Part shown: piece by piece, positions 17,230 to 25,061 of the stretch | Layout: each line of letters opens with the position of its first letter | Numbering within the stretch: position 1 is the stretch's first letter | Origin: Deltaproteobacteria bacterium SM23_61 | GTDB taxonomy: Bacteria > Desulfobacterota > SM23-61 | DNA length: 42,656 nucleotides | Reading direction: 5' to 3' | NCBI GenBank assembly: GCA_001304105.1 | Contig: LJUR01000037.1 | Coordinates: 1 to 42,656, forward strand | Made by a program: the position numbers and the translations under genes | Notes under the pieces: generated by a model | The model's input: only the letters and a program-made list of their open reading frames with translations | What the model was told of the DNA's origin: nothing | Database searches by the model: none

Positions 17230-17928
17230 ATGGTTCATGAATGCGACGGGAAAGGAAAAAATCTCAGGGGGCCGGTGATCAAGGGGATCCTTTTCTTTGC
17301 CTTCCTGGCGGCCGCCCTCTACTTCGTCCGCTTCACCCAGGCAAAGGATTTTTTTACCCCCCAGGCCCTGACCCGATTCCTGGAAGAGGTTGGGTTCTGG
17401 GCTCCCTTGGCTTACATCCTGGTTTACGCAGCGGGGGTCTGCCTCCTGGTCCCGGGGACTTTTTTCAGCTTTTTGGGCGTTGCCCTTTTCGGCGGGTATA
17501 AGGGATTCATTTACGTCTATCTGGGAGCCATGGCCGGATCTGCCGCGGCCTTCTGGATCGGGCGGACCCTGGGCAGGGATTTCGCCGCGTCTTTGATCGG
17601 GGAAAAATTGAAGAAATATGACGAGGCCATCGAGCGAAACGGGTTTGCCACCGTCCTTTATCTCCGTCTGATCCATTTCCCATTTACTCCCATGAACTTC
17701 GGGATGGGACTGACCCGGGTGAAATTCCGGGACTACTTCTGGGGGACGGGATGGGGGATTCTGGTGGGGGTCTTTATCTTCACCTTTTTCCTGGGAACCC
17801 TCAGGGAAGTCTGGGCCGGGGGAGACTGGGGGCGGCTCATCTCCCCTAAAGTTTTCTTTTCCCTGGGCCTTTTCGTCTTTTCTTTCTTCATTCCCAAATT
17901 ATTAAAAGGAAAAGGAATATTGGAATAG
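17230..17928 (+). CDS. TVP38/TMEM64 (VTT-domain) inner-membrane protein
   Basis: 232 residues with about five hydrophobic segments. The VTT/SNARE-associated domain is recognisable from VCLLVPGTFFSFLGVALFGG, then AAFWIGRTLGRDFAA, and RLIHFPFTPMNFGMGLT. DedA/TVP38 proteins are inner-membrane transporters or scramblases tied to lipid carrier recycling and membrane potential. The start at 17230 is the first ATG with GGGGAATAG upstream, and a later start is possible. The flavoprotein gene follows on the same strand after a 311-bp repeat-filled gap. Confidence 0.85.
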   Translation: MVHECDGKGKNLRGPVIKGILFFAFLAAALYFVRFTQAKDFFTPQALTRFLEEVGFWAPLAYILVYAAGVCLLVPGTFFSFLGVALFGGYKGFIYVYLGAMAGSAAAFWIGRTLGRDFAASLIGEKLKKYDEAIERNGFATVLYLRLIHFPFTPMNFGMGLTRVKFRDYFWGTGWGILVGVFIFTFFLGTLREVWAGGDWGRLISPKVFFSLGLFVFSFFIPKLLKGKGILE

Positions 17929-18225
17929 TCGAATAATTAGATATTGGAATGTTGGAATGATGGAATAATGGAATAACGGGAAAATAATTTTGATGGTGTC
18001 TTAAAAAGTCTCTTAAAGCGTCACCCCGGCGAAAGCCGGGGTCCAGACGTCGTCCCGACGAAAGTCGGGAACCATCTCAAAGACTGGATCCCGGTTTTCA
18101 CCGGGAACCCTGGATTCCGGCTTTCGCCAGAATGACAAATTCTATGGAATTTCGACTTTTTACGAGTCCATCAATTTTAAAAATGCGGATTTCCCAGTAT
18201 TCCAACATTCCATTATTCAATTGGT
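17929..18225. repeat. Composite intergenic repeat: GGAATATTGGAAT units around CCGGCGAAAGCCGG palindromes
   Basis: Outer parts (17914-17985 and 18190-18222) are inverted runs of GGAATNTTGGAAT / ATTCCAACATTCC. The middle (about 18015-18145) holds palindromes CCCCGGCGAAAGCCGGGG and TGGATTCCGGCTTTCGCC, plus GTCCCGACGAAAGTCGGGA. The middle matches the repeat at 24166-24247. No gene is present in this gap. Confidence 0.7.
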
Positions 18226-18239
18226 TTTGAGGAGGGGCC

Positions 18240-19694
18240 ATGGCTGATTATGATTTTGACATGGGGATTCTGGGAGGGGGGTCGGCGGGTTTGACCGTCG
18301 CCGCGGGTTCCGCGCGGCTGGGCGCGAAGACCCTCCTCATCGAGAAAGAGGATAAGCTCGGCGGGGACTGCCTCCATTTCGGCTGCGTTCCCAGCAAAAC
18401 CCTGATTCATACGGCCCATCTCTACCACCTGATGAAGAAAACCGAAGAATTCGGCCTTCCCCCGGTGGAACTCAGACCCGTGGATTTCCGGGATGTAGCC
18501 AGGAGGATCCAGTCCGTGATCCAGGTCATCCAGAAGCATGACTCGGAGGAGAGATTCTGCGGGCTGGGGGCCAAGGTGGAATTCGGCAACCCCGTTTTCC
18601 GGGATGAACATACCATCGATCTGGAAGGAAAAAGCCTATCGGCAAGGAATTGGGTAATCGCCACGGGCTCATCCGCCGCGATCCCCCCCGTTCCGGGCCT
18701 GGCCCAGACCCACTATCTCACCAACCGCGACCTTTATTCCTTCGATCGCCTCCCGGCTTCGATGATCATCCTCGGAGCGGGGCCGATCGCCGCGGAGATG
18801 GCCCAGGCTTTCAACCGTCTGGGAACCCGGGTGTCAGTGATCCAGCGCAGCAGCCAGATCCTGAGCAACGAGGATAAAGATATGGCCGATGGGGTCATGG
18901 AGGTCTTGAAAGGTGAAGGGGTCAAAATTTATCTTAACACTGCGATTCTCAGCGCCAAGGATCTGGGAACCGAGCGGGAAGTGGTCATTCAAACAAAGGG
19001 GGGAGACCCTATTTTCCTGAAAGCGGAAACGATTCTCGTGGCCCTGGGGAGAGTAGCAAACCTGAAAGACCTGAACCTGGAAGGAATCGGCATTCCTTAC
19101 GACCCCAAAGGATTGAAACTGGATGCCCGCCTGAGGACCGACCACAAACACATCTACGGAGCCGGGGACGTGACTGGAACCTACCAGTTTACCCATGCGG
19201 CCGGGTATGAAGGGTCGATCGTGGTCAGCAACGCCGTCTTTCACCTGCCCCGGAAGGCCGACTATACGTACCTTCCCTGGTGCACCTACACCCACCCGGA
19301 GCTGGCCAGCATCGGGGTGAACGAGAAGAGGGCCAAGGCGGCAGGGATTGAATACGACCTATGGGTGGAGGAATTCAAGGACAACGACCGGAGCCTAACC
19401 GAAGGGGAGCCGGTGGGAAAGATCAAAATGCTCCTGGACAAGAAGGGGAAAACGATCGGCGTCCAGATCCTGGGGCCGCGGGCCGGCGACCTGGTGAGCG
19501 AGTGGGTCGCCGCCCTGAACGGCGGGGTGAAGCCCATGACCCTGGCTGCGGCCGTTCACCCCTATCCCACCCTGGGGGAGATCAACAGGAAGGTTGCCGG
19601 GACCTACCTTTCCAGCAGGATTTTCTCCGAGCGGATGAAGAAAGGCCTCCGCTTCTTTTTCAACCTGCGGGGACGGGCCTGCGGGCCCATGTAA
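18240..19694 (+). CDS. Pyridine nucleotide-disulfide oxidoreductase (dihydrolipoamide dehydrogenase/mercuric reductase-like)
   Basis: 484 residues; ATG 18240 follows GAGGAGGGG. The FAD-binding GGGSAG motif lies near residues 12-17 and the redox disulfide in GGDCLHFGCVPSK (Cys42 and Cys47). The second nucleotide-binding loop is ILGAGPIAAEMA, the FAD loop is IYGAGDVTG, and the C-terminal interface motif AVHPYPTLGE keeps the His-x-x-Pro base. It has the full class I reductase architecture but lacks an N-terminal HMA or lipoyl domain, and no 2-oxoacid dehydrogenase genes are nearby. The TVP38 neighbour matters, because these two families are often adjacent or fused in other bacteria (from memory). 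That suggests a membrane-linked redox role rather than the pyruvate complex. Confidence 0.88.
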   Translation: MADYDFDMGILGGGSAGLTVAAGSARLGAKTLLIEKEDKLGGDCLHFGCVPSKTLIHTAHLYHLMKKTEEFGLPPVELRPVDFRDVARRIQSVIQVIQKHDSEERFCGLGAKVEFGNPVFRDEHTIDLEGKSLSARNWVIATGSSAAIPPVPGLAQTHYLTNRDLYSFDRLPASMIILGAGPIAAEMAQAFNRLGTRVSVIQRSSQILSNEDKDMADGVMEVLKGEGVKIYLNTAILSAKDLGTEREVVIQTKGGDPIFLKAETILVALGRVANLKDLNLEGIGIPYDPKGLKLDARLRTDHKHIYGAGDVTGTYQFTHAAGYEGSIVVSNAVFHLPRKADYTYLPWCTYTHPELASIGVNEKRAKAAGIEYDLWVEEFKDNDRSLTEGEPVGKIKMLLDKKGKTIGVQILGPRAGDLVSEWVAALNGGVKPMTLAAAVHPYPTLGEINRKVAGTYLSSRIFSERMKKGLRFFFNLRGRACGPM

Positions 19695-19786
19695 AAATGG
19701 GAAATTTGGATTCCCTCTTTCTCGTTACTTTTTGCTCGTTGAAACCGATCATCACAAAGGCATAGGCCCGTCTTTTCTAATGAAGC

Positions 19787-19895
19787 CAGGAATCCGGCCA
19801 TTTACCCCACAGGGAAGCTTCGAGGAGATGCGCTCGGAATCATCGAAGGCCAGTCGAACCTTGGGTTGCCGAAAAATGTCACCCGGCTGACAAAT
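19787..19895 (+). pseudogene. Fragment of a REP-associated transposase C-terminus (left remnant)
   Basis: The stretch GGCCATTTACCCCACAGGG followed by AAGCTTCGAGGAGATGCGCT matches 21856-21895 at most positions. Translated, it gives AIYPTGKLRGDA, against AIYLTRKLRGDT in the better preserved copy. It is short and decayed, with no start. The rest of the 19695-20202 gap is AT-rich and has no gene I can support. Confidence 0.5.
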
Positions 19896-20202
19896 GATCT
19901 CCTTATTATAAGTAGAAGATTCTTAGGGAATCATTTAAAGCGCTTAAAACTCCTGGAGAATTATCGAAAGAATCTCTTGGCCCATATATTGCTTATAATC
20001 CATATAAAGAATAAAATGATCATTATGAAAGAGCCGTAAACGAGCTGGACGCCAAAGCGGGGACCGTCAATCTCCTAAGGGTGCAAATTCTGGCCCTTGT
20101 CACTTCAAAAAAATTATTGCCTTTTGTTTCAGGAAGAGAGAAAAGAAAGACTCCGTTTCCCTTCGAGGTTTCGTTTTCAACCTTTCCATTCGAAAGGGGC
20201 AC

Positions 20203-21766
20203 ATGATGAAAGCCATCATTTTTCTCAGCGTATTCTTTTGCCTGGTGGGGGCGCAATCCAGCTATGGGAAAGGATGCGGTTTGGTGGTCCCTTCCACCAT
20301 AAGTCTTGGTTCCCAACCGGGTTGTTCGGTGGGGTACGCTTCTTTACCAATCCATAACCCGTGCAGCAAATCCATGGTTGTCCAAATTACAAAAAGCATT
20401 AAAAGTGCCAAAAATTTTGATTGGACCAGGAAAAGGAATAAAAGTTCCCTTTTCCACAATATACCCAAAGCGGTTGGGAAGGTTCACAAAAACCATTACT
20501 CTGGCCTGGAAAACTTTAGGCGTGTCCAAACCTCAAAAGACGACCGTAAGAGTGAATGGCTACGTGAAGGATTTCCATTTGAGAGTGCAGCCCACGAAGA
20601 TCGATTTGGGGACCCTGGCCGGGGGGAAAGGCATGGCGACCGGACTAACAATTAGAAATGCCGGCAGCTGCAGCATGCGAGTTTGGCTTTCTTCCAACGA
20701 TCGATGGATCAAAGCTTTTTATCCATCCGAATTCACCCTTTCTCCCAAGGGTGGCAACAAAGAGGAGGGTGTTTTCTGCTATGTAAATGCTCCTCAAAAA
20801 ATAGGGCCTTTCAAAGGGACCATTACAGTGAGATCGGATGCTGGGCATCGGGTAGATATTCCCATCCACGGCGATACCCTGGGGTTGAACCTGAGCGCTC
20901 ATAGAAACAGCCAATCCACAGTCTTGCTGAAATGGAATAATCCCTCGAAAATGGAAGGCAGACTAATAAGATACCTCATATATGTCAATGGGAAGCAATT
21001 TGCCTTAAAGCGTTACGATAGCACACCAACCGAAATGGGATATCTTTTTGATAGATACGAATGTGACAAAACTTACACATTTTATGTCGAGGGAATCTTT
21101 TCTTCAAATGAAAACCGGGCCCCCCTTCGCTCCAATGAAATCACCTTTTCGGAAGGGCCTCTTAATGATAAACCGGTTTTCGATTGCCTGCCTATTTACG
21201 GGACGATGAGAGACTGGGTTGATTCGGGAAGTGATATTAGTGACAACGGAGTTGATTTTCATGCGGTGGTTAACACAACCTGCCTGGCTGTTTTCGATGG
21301 GGAAGTCCTTTGGGCGGGTTGGGCAGGTAATTGGGTGGGGAATATTGTCTACATCATTCCGGACAAAAAATTTTCTTATGAAGGCTATCCGATCGATTGT
21401 GTTTTTTATTCCCATCTGAATGAGATGCACGTCAAAACCGGGGACGTGGTCCATGCCGGCCAAACTATTGGATTAAGCGGGGTAGGTGACGGGGATCCGC
21501 ATTTGCATTTTGGGATTTGCCAGGCCGACCCCAATATTAATTGGGAAACAGAATCGCATCTTACTGGAAAGCGATGCCCTGCAGAATACACCTATACTCG
21601 TGAACTTGTTTATGAGATCTTAGGTGTATGGTATAAAAAAAATATCTTTGGTAATTGCAACGAAAAGATCCCAGAAATAAGTGAAAAAGTCCCAAAAGAT
21701 CAACAACCCTCAATCCTCATATCTAGAGATCGGCTTCAAATTGAACAGCACGGACTCCGACAGTAA
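20203..21766 (+). CDS. Secreted M23-family peptidase with Ig-like and FnIII-like domains, frameshifted
   Basis: The start at ATG 20203 (AAAGGGG upstream) gives a signal peptide (AIIFLSVFFCLVGAQSSYG), but that frame ends at 20655. The continuation is in the next frame, which is open from 20306 to 21766. The switch lies near the A5T4 run at 20410-20418, where one extra base explains it. Joined, the protein has ~520 residues: an ASH/Ig-like domain (PTKIDLGTLAGGKG ...), a fibronectin-III-like domain (TVLLKWNNPSKMEGR ... YTFYVEGIF), then an M23/LytM domain with NGVDFHA, GEVLWAG, VKTGDVVHAGQTIG and HLHFGIC. The usual first zinc ligand (His of HxGxD) is Asp here, so zinc binding and peptidoglycan cleavage are doubtful. 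Codon and base use are AT-richer than the flanks, and transposase remnants lie on both sides, suggesting acquisition. Confidence 0.75.
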
Positions 21767-21772
21767 ACTGAC

Positions 21773-21810
21773 ATAGGGAAAATCGCCCCAAATTTCCCTA
21801 TTTTTTGTTT
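21773..21810 (+). terminator. Rho-independent terminator after the M23 gene
   Basis: ATAGGGAAA and TTTCCCTAT arms (9 bp) enclose an 11-base loop and run into TTTTTTGTTTGTT. It begins 6 bases after the peptidase stop. Confidence 0.85.
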
Positions 21811-21821
21811 GTTGTTGATTT

Positions 21822-22049
21822 TTGGCAGCAGGTAGGCTTCGATGGAAAAGGAATGTGGCCATTTACCTCACACGGAAGCTTCGAGGGGATACGCTTCAGG
21901 AGATTGGGGTTGGATTTGGGATTGATCGGTATAGCACGGTAAGCAGGGTGGTGGAGAGGATGGAGGAATTGGTCAAAAAGGATGAAAAGATTCGGACAAG
22001 GATCGGTCATCTGACTTCAATCATCATCAAGAGTCAAGAGCTGACTTGA
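21822..22049 (+). pseudogene. C-terminal remnant of a REP-associated tyrosine transposase (DnaA-like HTH)
   Basis: 75 codons. The segment RNVAIYLTRKLRGDTLQEIG, then FGIDRYSTVSRVVERMEELV, is the DnaA-C-like helix-turn-helix tail found on IS200-like/REP-associated transposases (COG1943 group). The catalytic Y1 domain (HUH and Tyr) is missing, so this is a decayed 3' end. A shorter relative lies at 19787, and the M23 gene sits between the two. Three direct GACCCCTTTC units follow at 22048-22078. Confidence 0.6.
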
Positions 22050-22158
22050 CCCCTTTCTGACCCCTTTCGACCCCTTTCATCTTGATCTTTCCGTTCGTTT
22101 TGTATATGATCTGGCAGGCTCGTTCAATGACCAATCTTTTCCCCGCGCCAGAGACAAC

Positions 22159-22353
22159 GTGAAAGAGAATCGGGACTTCCAAAATAGACTGAGACGCTCT
22201 TCCCCCATAAGCGAGCCGCTCTACAGCGAAAGCGGCGTTGATGTAACCCTCATCCGCTGGATGCTCTCCTTGACACCTGCCGAACGATTGGAGGTTTTGC
22301 AGCAAACCATTCGTTCCATTCTGAGGTTGAAAGGTGACCTCTCCAACATCTGA
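22159..22353 (+). CDS. Small protein upstream of nucleotidyltransferase, antitoxin-like position
   Basis: 64 residues from a GTG at 22159 with only a weak AGAGAC upstream, so the start is uncertain. The second half, MLSLTPAERLEVLQQTIRSI, is a short amphipathic helical pattern I associate with small partners preceding nucleotidyltransferase-like genes. It overlaps the next gene by 20 bp, implying co-translation. I infer a toxin-antitoxin or regulatory pair; function not shown. Confidence 0.55.
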   Translation: MKENRDFQNRLRRSSPISEPLYSESGVDVTLIRWMLSLTPAERLEVLQQTIRSILRLKGDLSNI

Positions 22354-22840
22354 TTTTTATTCCATCCTCGAAACCCTTTCCAAATACAAAGTGGATTTTA
22401 TTATCGTGGGTGGCGTTTGTGGGGTCCTTCACGGGGCTCCGGTAACCACCTTTGACCTGGATATCGTCCATTCCCGGACTCAAGAGAATCTTGCTCGCCT
22501 ACTGCCGGCCCTGCAGGCACTGGACGCCTACTATCGAGGCCGACAGGACCAAAGTTTGAAGCCGAAGCAGGATCACCTGTCTTCTCCCGGTCATCAGCTC
22601 CTTATGACCCGTTTTGGCCCCCTGGATCTTCTCGGGACGATAGGAGCCGGACAGAGCTACCCGGACCTGCTGGAGCATTCCGATGAAATCGAGATCGGCA
22701 AAATGCGGCTCAGGGTCCTTTCCCTTGAAAAGCTGATCGAGGTAAAAGAGGAATTGGGTTCGGATAAGGACAAGGCCGTCCTTCCCGTTCTGAGGCAGAC
22801 TCTTTTCGAGAAAGGAAAGCGCAGAGGAGATCAGGAATAA
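22334..22840 (+). CDS. Nucleotidyltransferase-fold protein (AbiEii/DUF6036-like)
   Basis: 168 residues. The polymerase-beta-like core is visible: VDFIIVGGVCGVLHG, then TTFDLDIVHSR with the metal-binding DxD (DLD), followed by a helical region and LRVLSLEKLIEVKEELGSDKD. This pattern belongs to the minimal nucleotidyltransferases related to AbiEii toxins, which transfer nucleotides to tRNA or protein targets. The start is ATG 22334 inside the upstream small gene. Whether it is a toxin, an antitoxin or a housekeeping enzyme is open. Its place among transposase remnants and a HicB gene favours a mobile-associated module. Confidence 0.75.
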   Translation: MTSPTSDFYSILETLSKYKVDFIIVGGVCGVLHGAPVTTFDLDIVHSRTQENLARLLPALQALDAYYRGRQDQSLKPKQDHLSSPGHQLLMTRFGPLDLLGTIGAGQSYPDLLEHSDEIEIGKMRLRVLSLEKLIEVKEELGSDKDKAVLPVLRQTLFEKGKRRGDQE

Positions 22841-23093
22841 GCAGCGGAAAGGGGGCATGCTTTCAGTGTCCAATCTTACCAGCACGGCAAGTCACGGCGT
22901 GAAAAGGGCATCAGGATCGCCGTAATGGCAGTAACAGGGCATTTCCAAGTATCAGCCGGCATTGGGTAAACTGCTTCCCGGGAAAGTCCGATGAAAAGAA
23001 CATGGCAGAAATGTGCAAGATTGAGGGGCAGGATAAAATATACCACCCCTCAATCTTAGGCTTATGGCCGGGAACTTTACTTCTGCATAAGGT

Positions 23094-23612
23094 TTATTTT
23101 GGAGGTACGGTATAGGTACCGGTAAACTGATAATACGTAAAGCCCTTGGCTTTATAATCCGCATCCCACTGCGGCTCCCTGCCGGTGTAAGTCCCTTTTC
23201 CCTGGACCCCTTTAAACCGCCCGGTCCCTTCCACGTATTCAGCCGACATCGTATACTGCCAGTACTTGCCGCCTGCTGGGCGGGATTGACTTGTGGGCCC
23301 CTTCCAATACAGGACGAGCGTCGAACCATCCTCAAAGATCATTGAAGTATATCCCTGCCACCCTTTTTTCGAATCAAAAGTTCCTCTGCACGAGGTCGTA
23401 GCAATCTCGCCGTTCTCGAAAAAACTCAGGCCTTTTCTGTCCAAAACGCCAATGATCACGCCTTCCGTTTGGGTCACTTTGACCCTTTCTCTCTTTTCGA
23501 TCATGCTGACAAGCTTGAAATTCATGCTCTCCGCCCCGGCTTCTGTGATCATGGGCAGAAAACCGGTCAAGACAAAGACTGCTGATATCAAGATCACACT
23601 TATCTTCTTCAT
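23094..23612 (-). CDS. Secreted protein of unknown function
   Basis: 172 residues with a strong AAAGGAGG before ATG 23612. Residues 1-27 form a signal peptide (ISVILISAVFVLTGFLPM, then TEAGAES). The rest is beta-rich with repeated short strands (GRGTFDSKKGW-like; GTGRFKGVQGKGTYTG; YYQFTGTYTV). This recalls small beta-barrel secreted proteins of the allene-oxide-cyclase-like or lipocalin-like type. I do not recognise the family. The conserved-looking GRFKGVQGKGTY segment resembles those barrels, which is a hint only. It lies in a row of small minus-strand genes. The 22841-23093 region beside it holds nothing I can name. Confidence 0.75.
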   Translation of the reverse strand: MKKISVILISAVFVLTGFLPMITEAGAESMNFKLVSMIEKRERVKVTQTEGVIIGVLDRKGLSFFENGEIATTSCRGTFDSKKGWQGYTSMIFEDGSTLVLYWKGPTSQSRPAGGKYWQYTMSAEYVEGTGRFKGVQGKGTYTGREPQWDADYKAKGFTYYQFTGTYTVPPK

Positions 23613-23692
23613 ATTGGCCTCCTTTCGAAATAAAGGGCTTGCTGCATGGATTTGGCTTTATCGAAACTTATGGAGCATCTTGTCCGCCTCCC

Positions 23693-23746
23693 TCAGGCCG
23701 AAGACCCGGGGAGGTGCCGTTCGGGCATTTTAAGTTTTTTCTTCAT
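23693..23746 (-). CDS. Possible 17-residue leader peptide ORF
   Basis: ATG 23746 is preceded by AAAGGAGGCTGCC, as good a ribosome binding site as that of the secreted-protein gene 80 bp downstream. The frame reads MKKKLKMPERHLPGSSA and then TGA. The AAAGGAGG-N5-ATGAAGAA context is shared with the downstream start, so this may instead be the decayed 5' end of a duplicated gene. Confidence 0.35.
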   Translation of the reverse strand: MKKKLKMPERHLPGSSA

Positions 23747-23876
23747 GGCAGCCTCCTTTCAGAGCTAACGCTTTGAACGGATTCTCAACTCTGCACTCCA
23801 TGATAAGATACGTAGGTTCTGAAGCAATTTGCCGAATCCCTTCCTAAAAATCGCATATCGTGAGTTGTCTCGGAAT

Positions 23877-24095
23877 CTACGTCCTTTTCCCGTGGTTTGA
23901 AATTTTTTTTCCCCCGGTTTTTCTATCGTCCCTCACGGCTCTCGAAGAGCTAATAATGCCCCAGAGCTCGGTTAAACCGGTAAAGGCCTTTTTCCCCTTG
24001 ACTCCTGCTTCTTCCACGACCCCCACAAGGTTGTGGGGCTGGTTCTTTGCAAATCGGTAAACACGAACCACATAGCTGGCCAGTACGGTTTTCAT
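23877..24095 (-). CDS. Small conserved-looking protein of unknown function
   Basis: 72 residues; ATG 24095 has TAGGAGTT upstream. The core VVRVYRFAKNQPHNLVGVVE, then EAGVKGKKAFTGLTELWGII, reads as one compact alpha/beta unit. It resembles short proteins that are widespread in Deltaproteobacteria (from memory). The basic tail after residue 55 may be less conserved. No function can be given. Confidence 0.6.
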   Translation of the reverse strand: MKTVLASYVVRVYRFAKNQPHNLVGVVEEAGVKGKKAFTGLTELWGIISSSRAVRDDRKTGGKKISNHGKRT

Positions 24096-24165
24096 AGCCA
24101 GGAACTCCTATGCATAGCCTTTTGTTCCGCCTACCCTTGATGATCCCGCAAAATGTCGGAATTCA

Positions 24166-24247
24166 ATAAAATTCGTCATTCCGGCGAAAGCCGGAATCTA
24201 TTTATTTCAAGCCGCTCTGAACCCCGGCTTTCGCCGGGGTGACGACC
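24166..24247. repeat. CCGGCGAAAGCCGG palindromic repeat
   Basis: Inverted arms GTCATTCCGGCGAAAGCCGG (24174-24193) and CCCCGGCTTTCGCCGGGGTGA (24223-24243) are separated by ~30 bp. It is the same family as in 18015-18145. The surrounding 24096-24515 stretch is AT-rich and holds no gene I can support. Confidence 0.75.
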
Positions 24248-24515
24248 CAAAATACTTTTTACAGGGTCATCAACCTTATTTCAAAATAAGAAATGGAGGT
24301 TTTTGGGGATTTCTTATCACATGGGAAAGTACAAATAGAGTACGGATTGAAAAAAAGAAAAGGCATGGAAGGGTAGGGTGAAGAGCAATGGGCGGAAGGG
24401 GAAAGAGGCGAAGGAATACCCGCGGGAAAATTCTTAAAAAGCTTATAAAAATTAATATATTAGAATCCAAAAAAGAGGGAGAAAAAGGTGGGGTCCCGAA
24501 GGAAAGAAGGTAGTA

Positions 24516-24727
24516 TTACACTTCTTCCCATTCCGTTGAAGATATGCCGGCTTGCCTTAGGATTTCTTTAAGCAGGCTCACATCAATATCCGTATAATGA
24601 GGGTTAGGAATTCGAATTTTGTGGCTGCTTTTGATCATAAATTGATGTCTTCCACCTGAAAAGGGGCCTGAAAAACCGAGGGCCCTAATTTTCTGATGAG
24701 TTCTTTCCGCGAAAGAGGTTTCAGCAT
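24516..24727 (-). pseudogene. HicA-type toxin gene, frameshifted
   Basis: ATG 24727 follows the hicB stop directly (TAAATG). The first 14 codons read MLKPLSRKELIRKL, a normal HicA start. The rest of the HicA protein is in the next frame: ALGFSGPFSGGRHQFMIKSS, HKIRIPNPHYTDIDVSLLKE, ILRQAGISSTEWEEV, stop at 24516-24518. Losing one base near 24685-24690 (TTAGGG for TTAAGGG) explains this. The catalytic His (GGRHQF) lies after the shift, so the toxin should not be made as written. Confidence 0.75.
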
Positions 24728-24973
24728 TTATACCGCCGCCGCCTCTTTGATCCTGATTTCAGCTCCTTCGACCTCCGGAATGGGGTCGCGATCCCTTATT
24801 TTGAGAACCAGCCATTCCTCCAAGACTTCTTGGAGTTCGATCCGGCATTCTTCGACGGTTTGGGCATTAGCCCAAACACCTTCGAATCCAGGTATCTCTG
24901 CAAACCAGGTTCCGTTATCCAATAGCTTATTTTCCGCTTTTTTTAAAGCCTTTTGAATGTATTCAAAAAGCAT
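24728..24973 (-). CDS. HicB-type antitoxin
   Basis: 81 residues; GGAAGGAGGTGAACG precedes ATG 24973. It has the partial RNase H fold of HicB/UPF0150: WFAEIPGFEGVWANAQTVEE, CRIELQEVLEEWLVLKIRDR, then a short DNA- or partner-binding tail. It lies upstream of, and touches, the hicA reading frame (hicB-hicA order). It should neutralise the HicA mRNA interferase and may repress the operon, though its partner appears broken. Confidence 0.85.
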   Translation of the reverse strand: MLFEYIQKALKKAENKLLDNGTWFAEIPGFEGVWANAQTVEECRIELQEVLEEWLVLKIRDRDPIPEVEGAEIRIKEAAAV

Positions 24974-25061
24974 CGTTCACCTCCTTCCGGAAAATGATCA
25001 AGTCATAGCATAGAAAGCAAATAAATTGAATAGAATCTTAGCTGGCAATTTCATCCTTCGC

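Noticed and set aside
24276..24470. Hydrophobic 64-codon frame on the minus strand
   Set aside because: Low-complexity Phe/Leu/Pro-rich sequence in an AT-rich gap, with no ribosome binding site.
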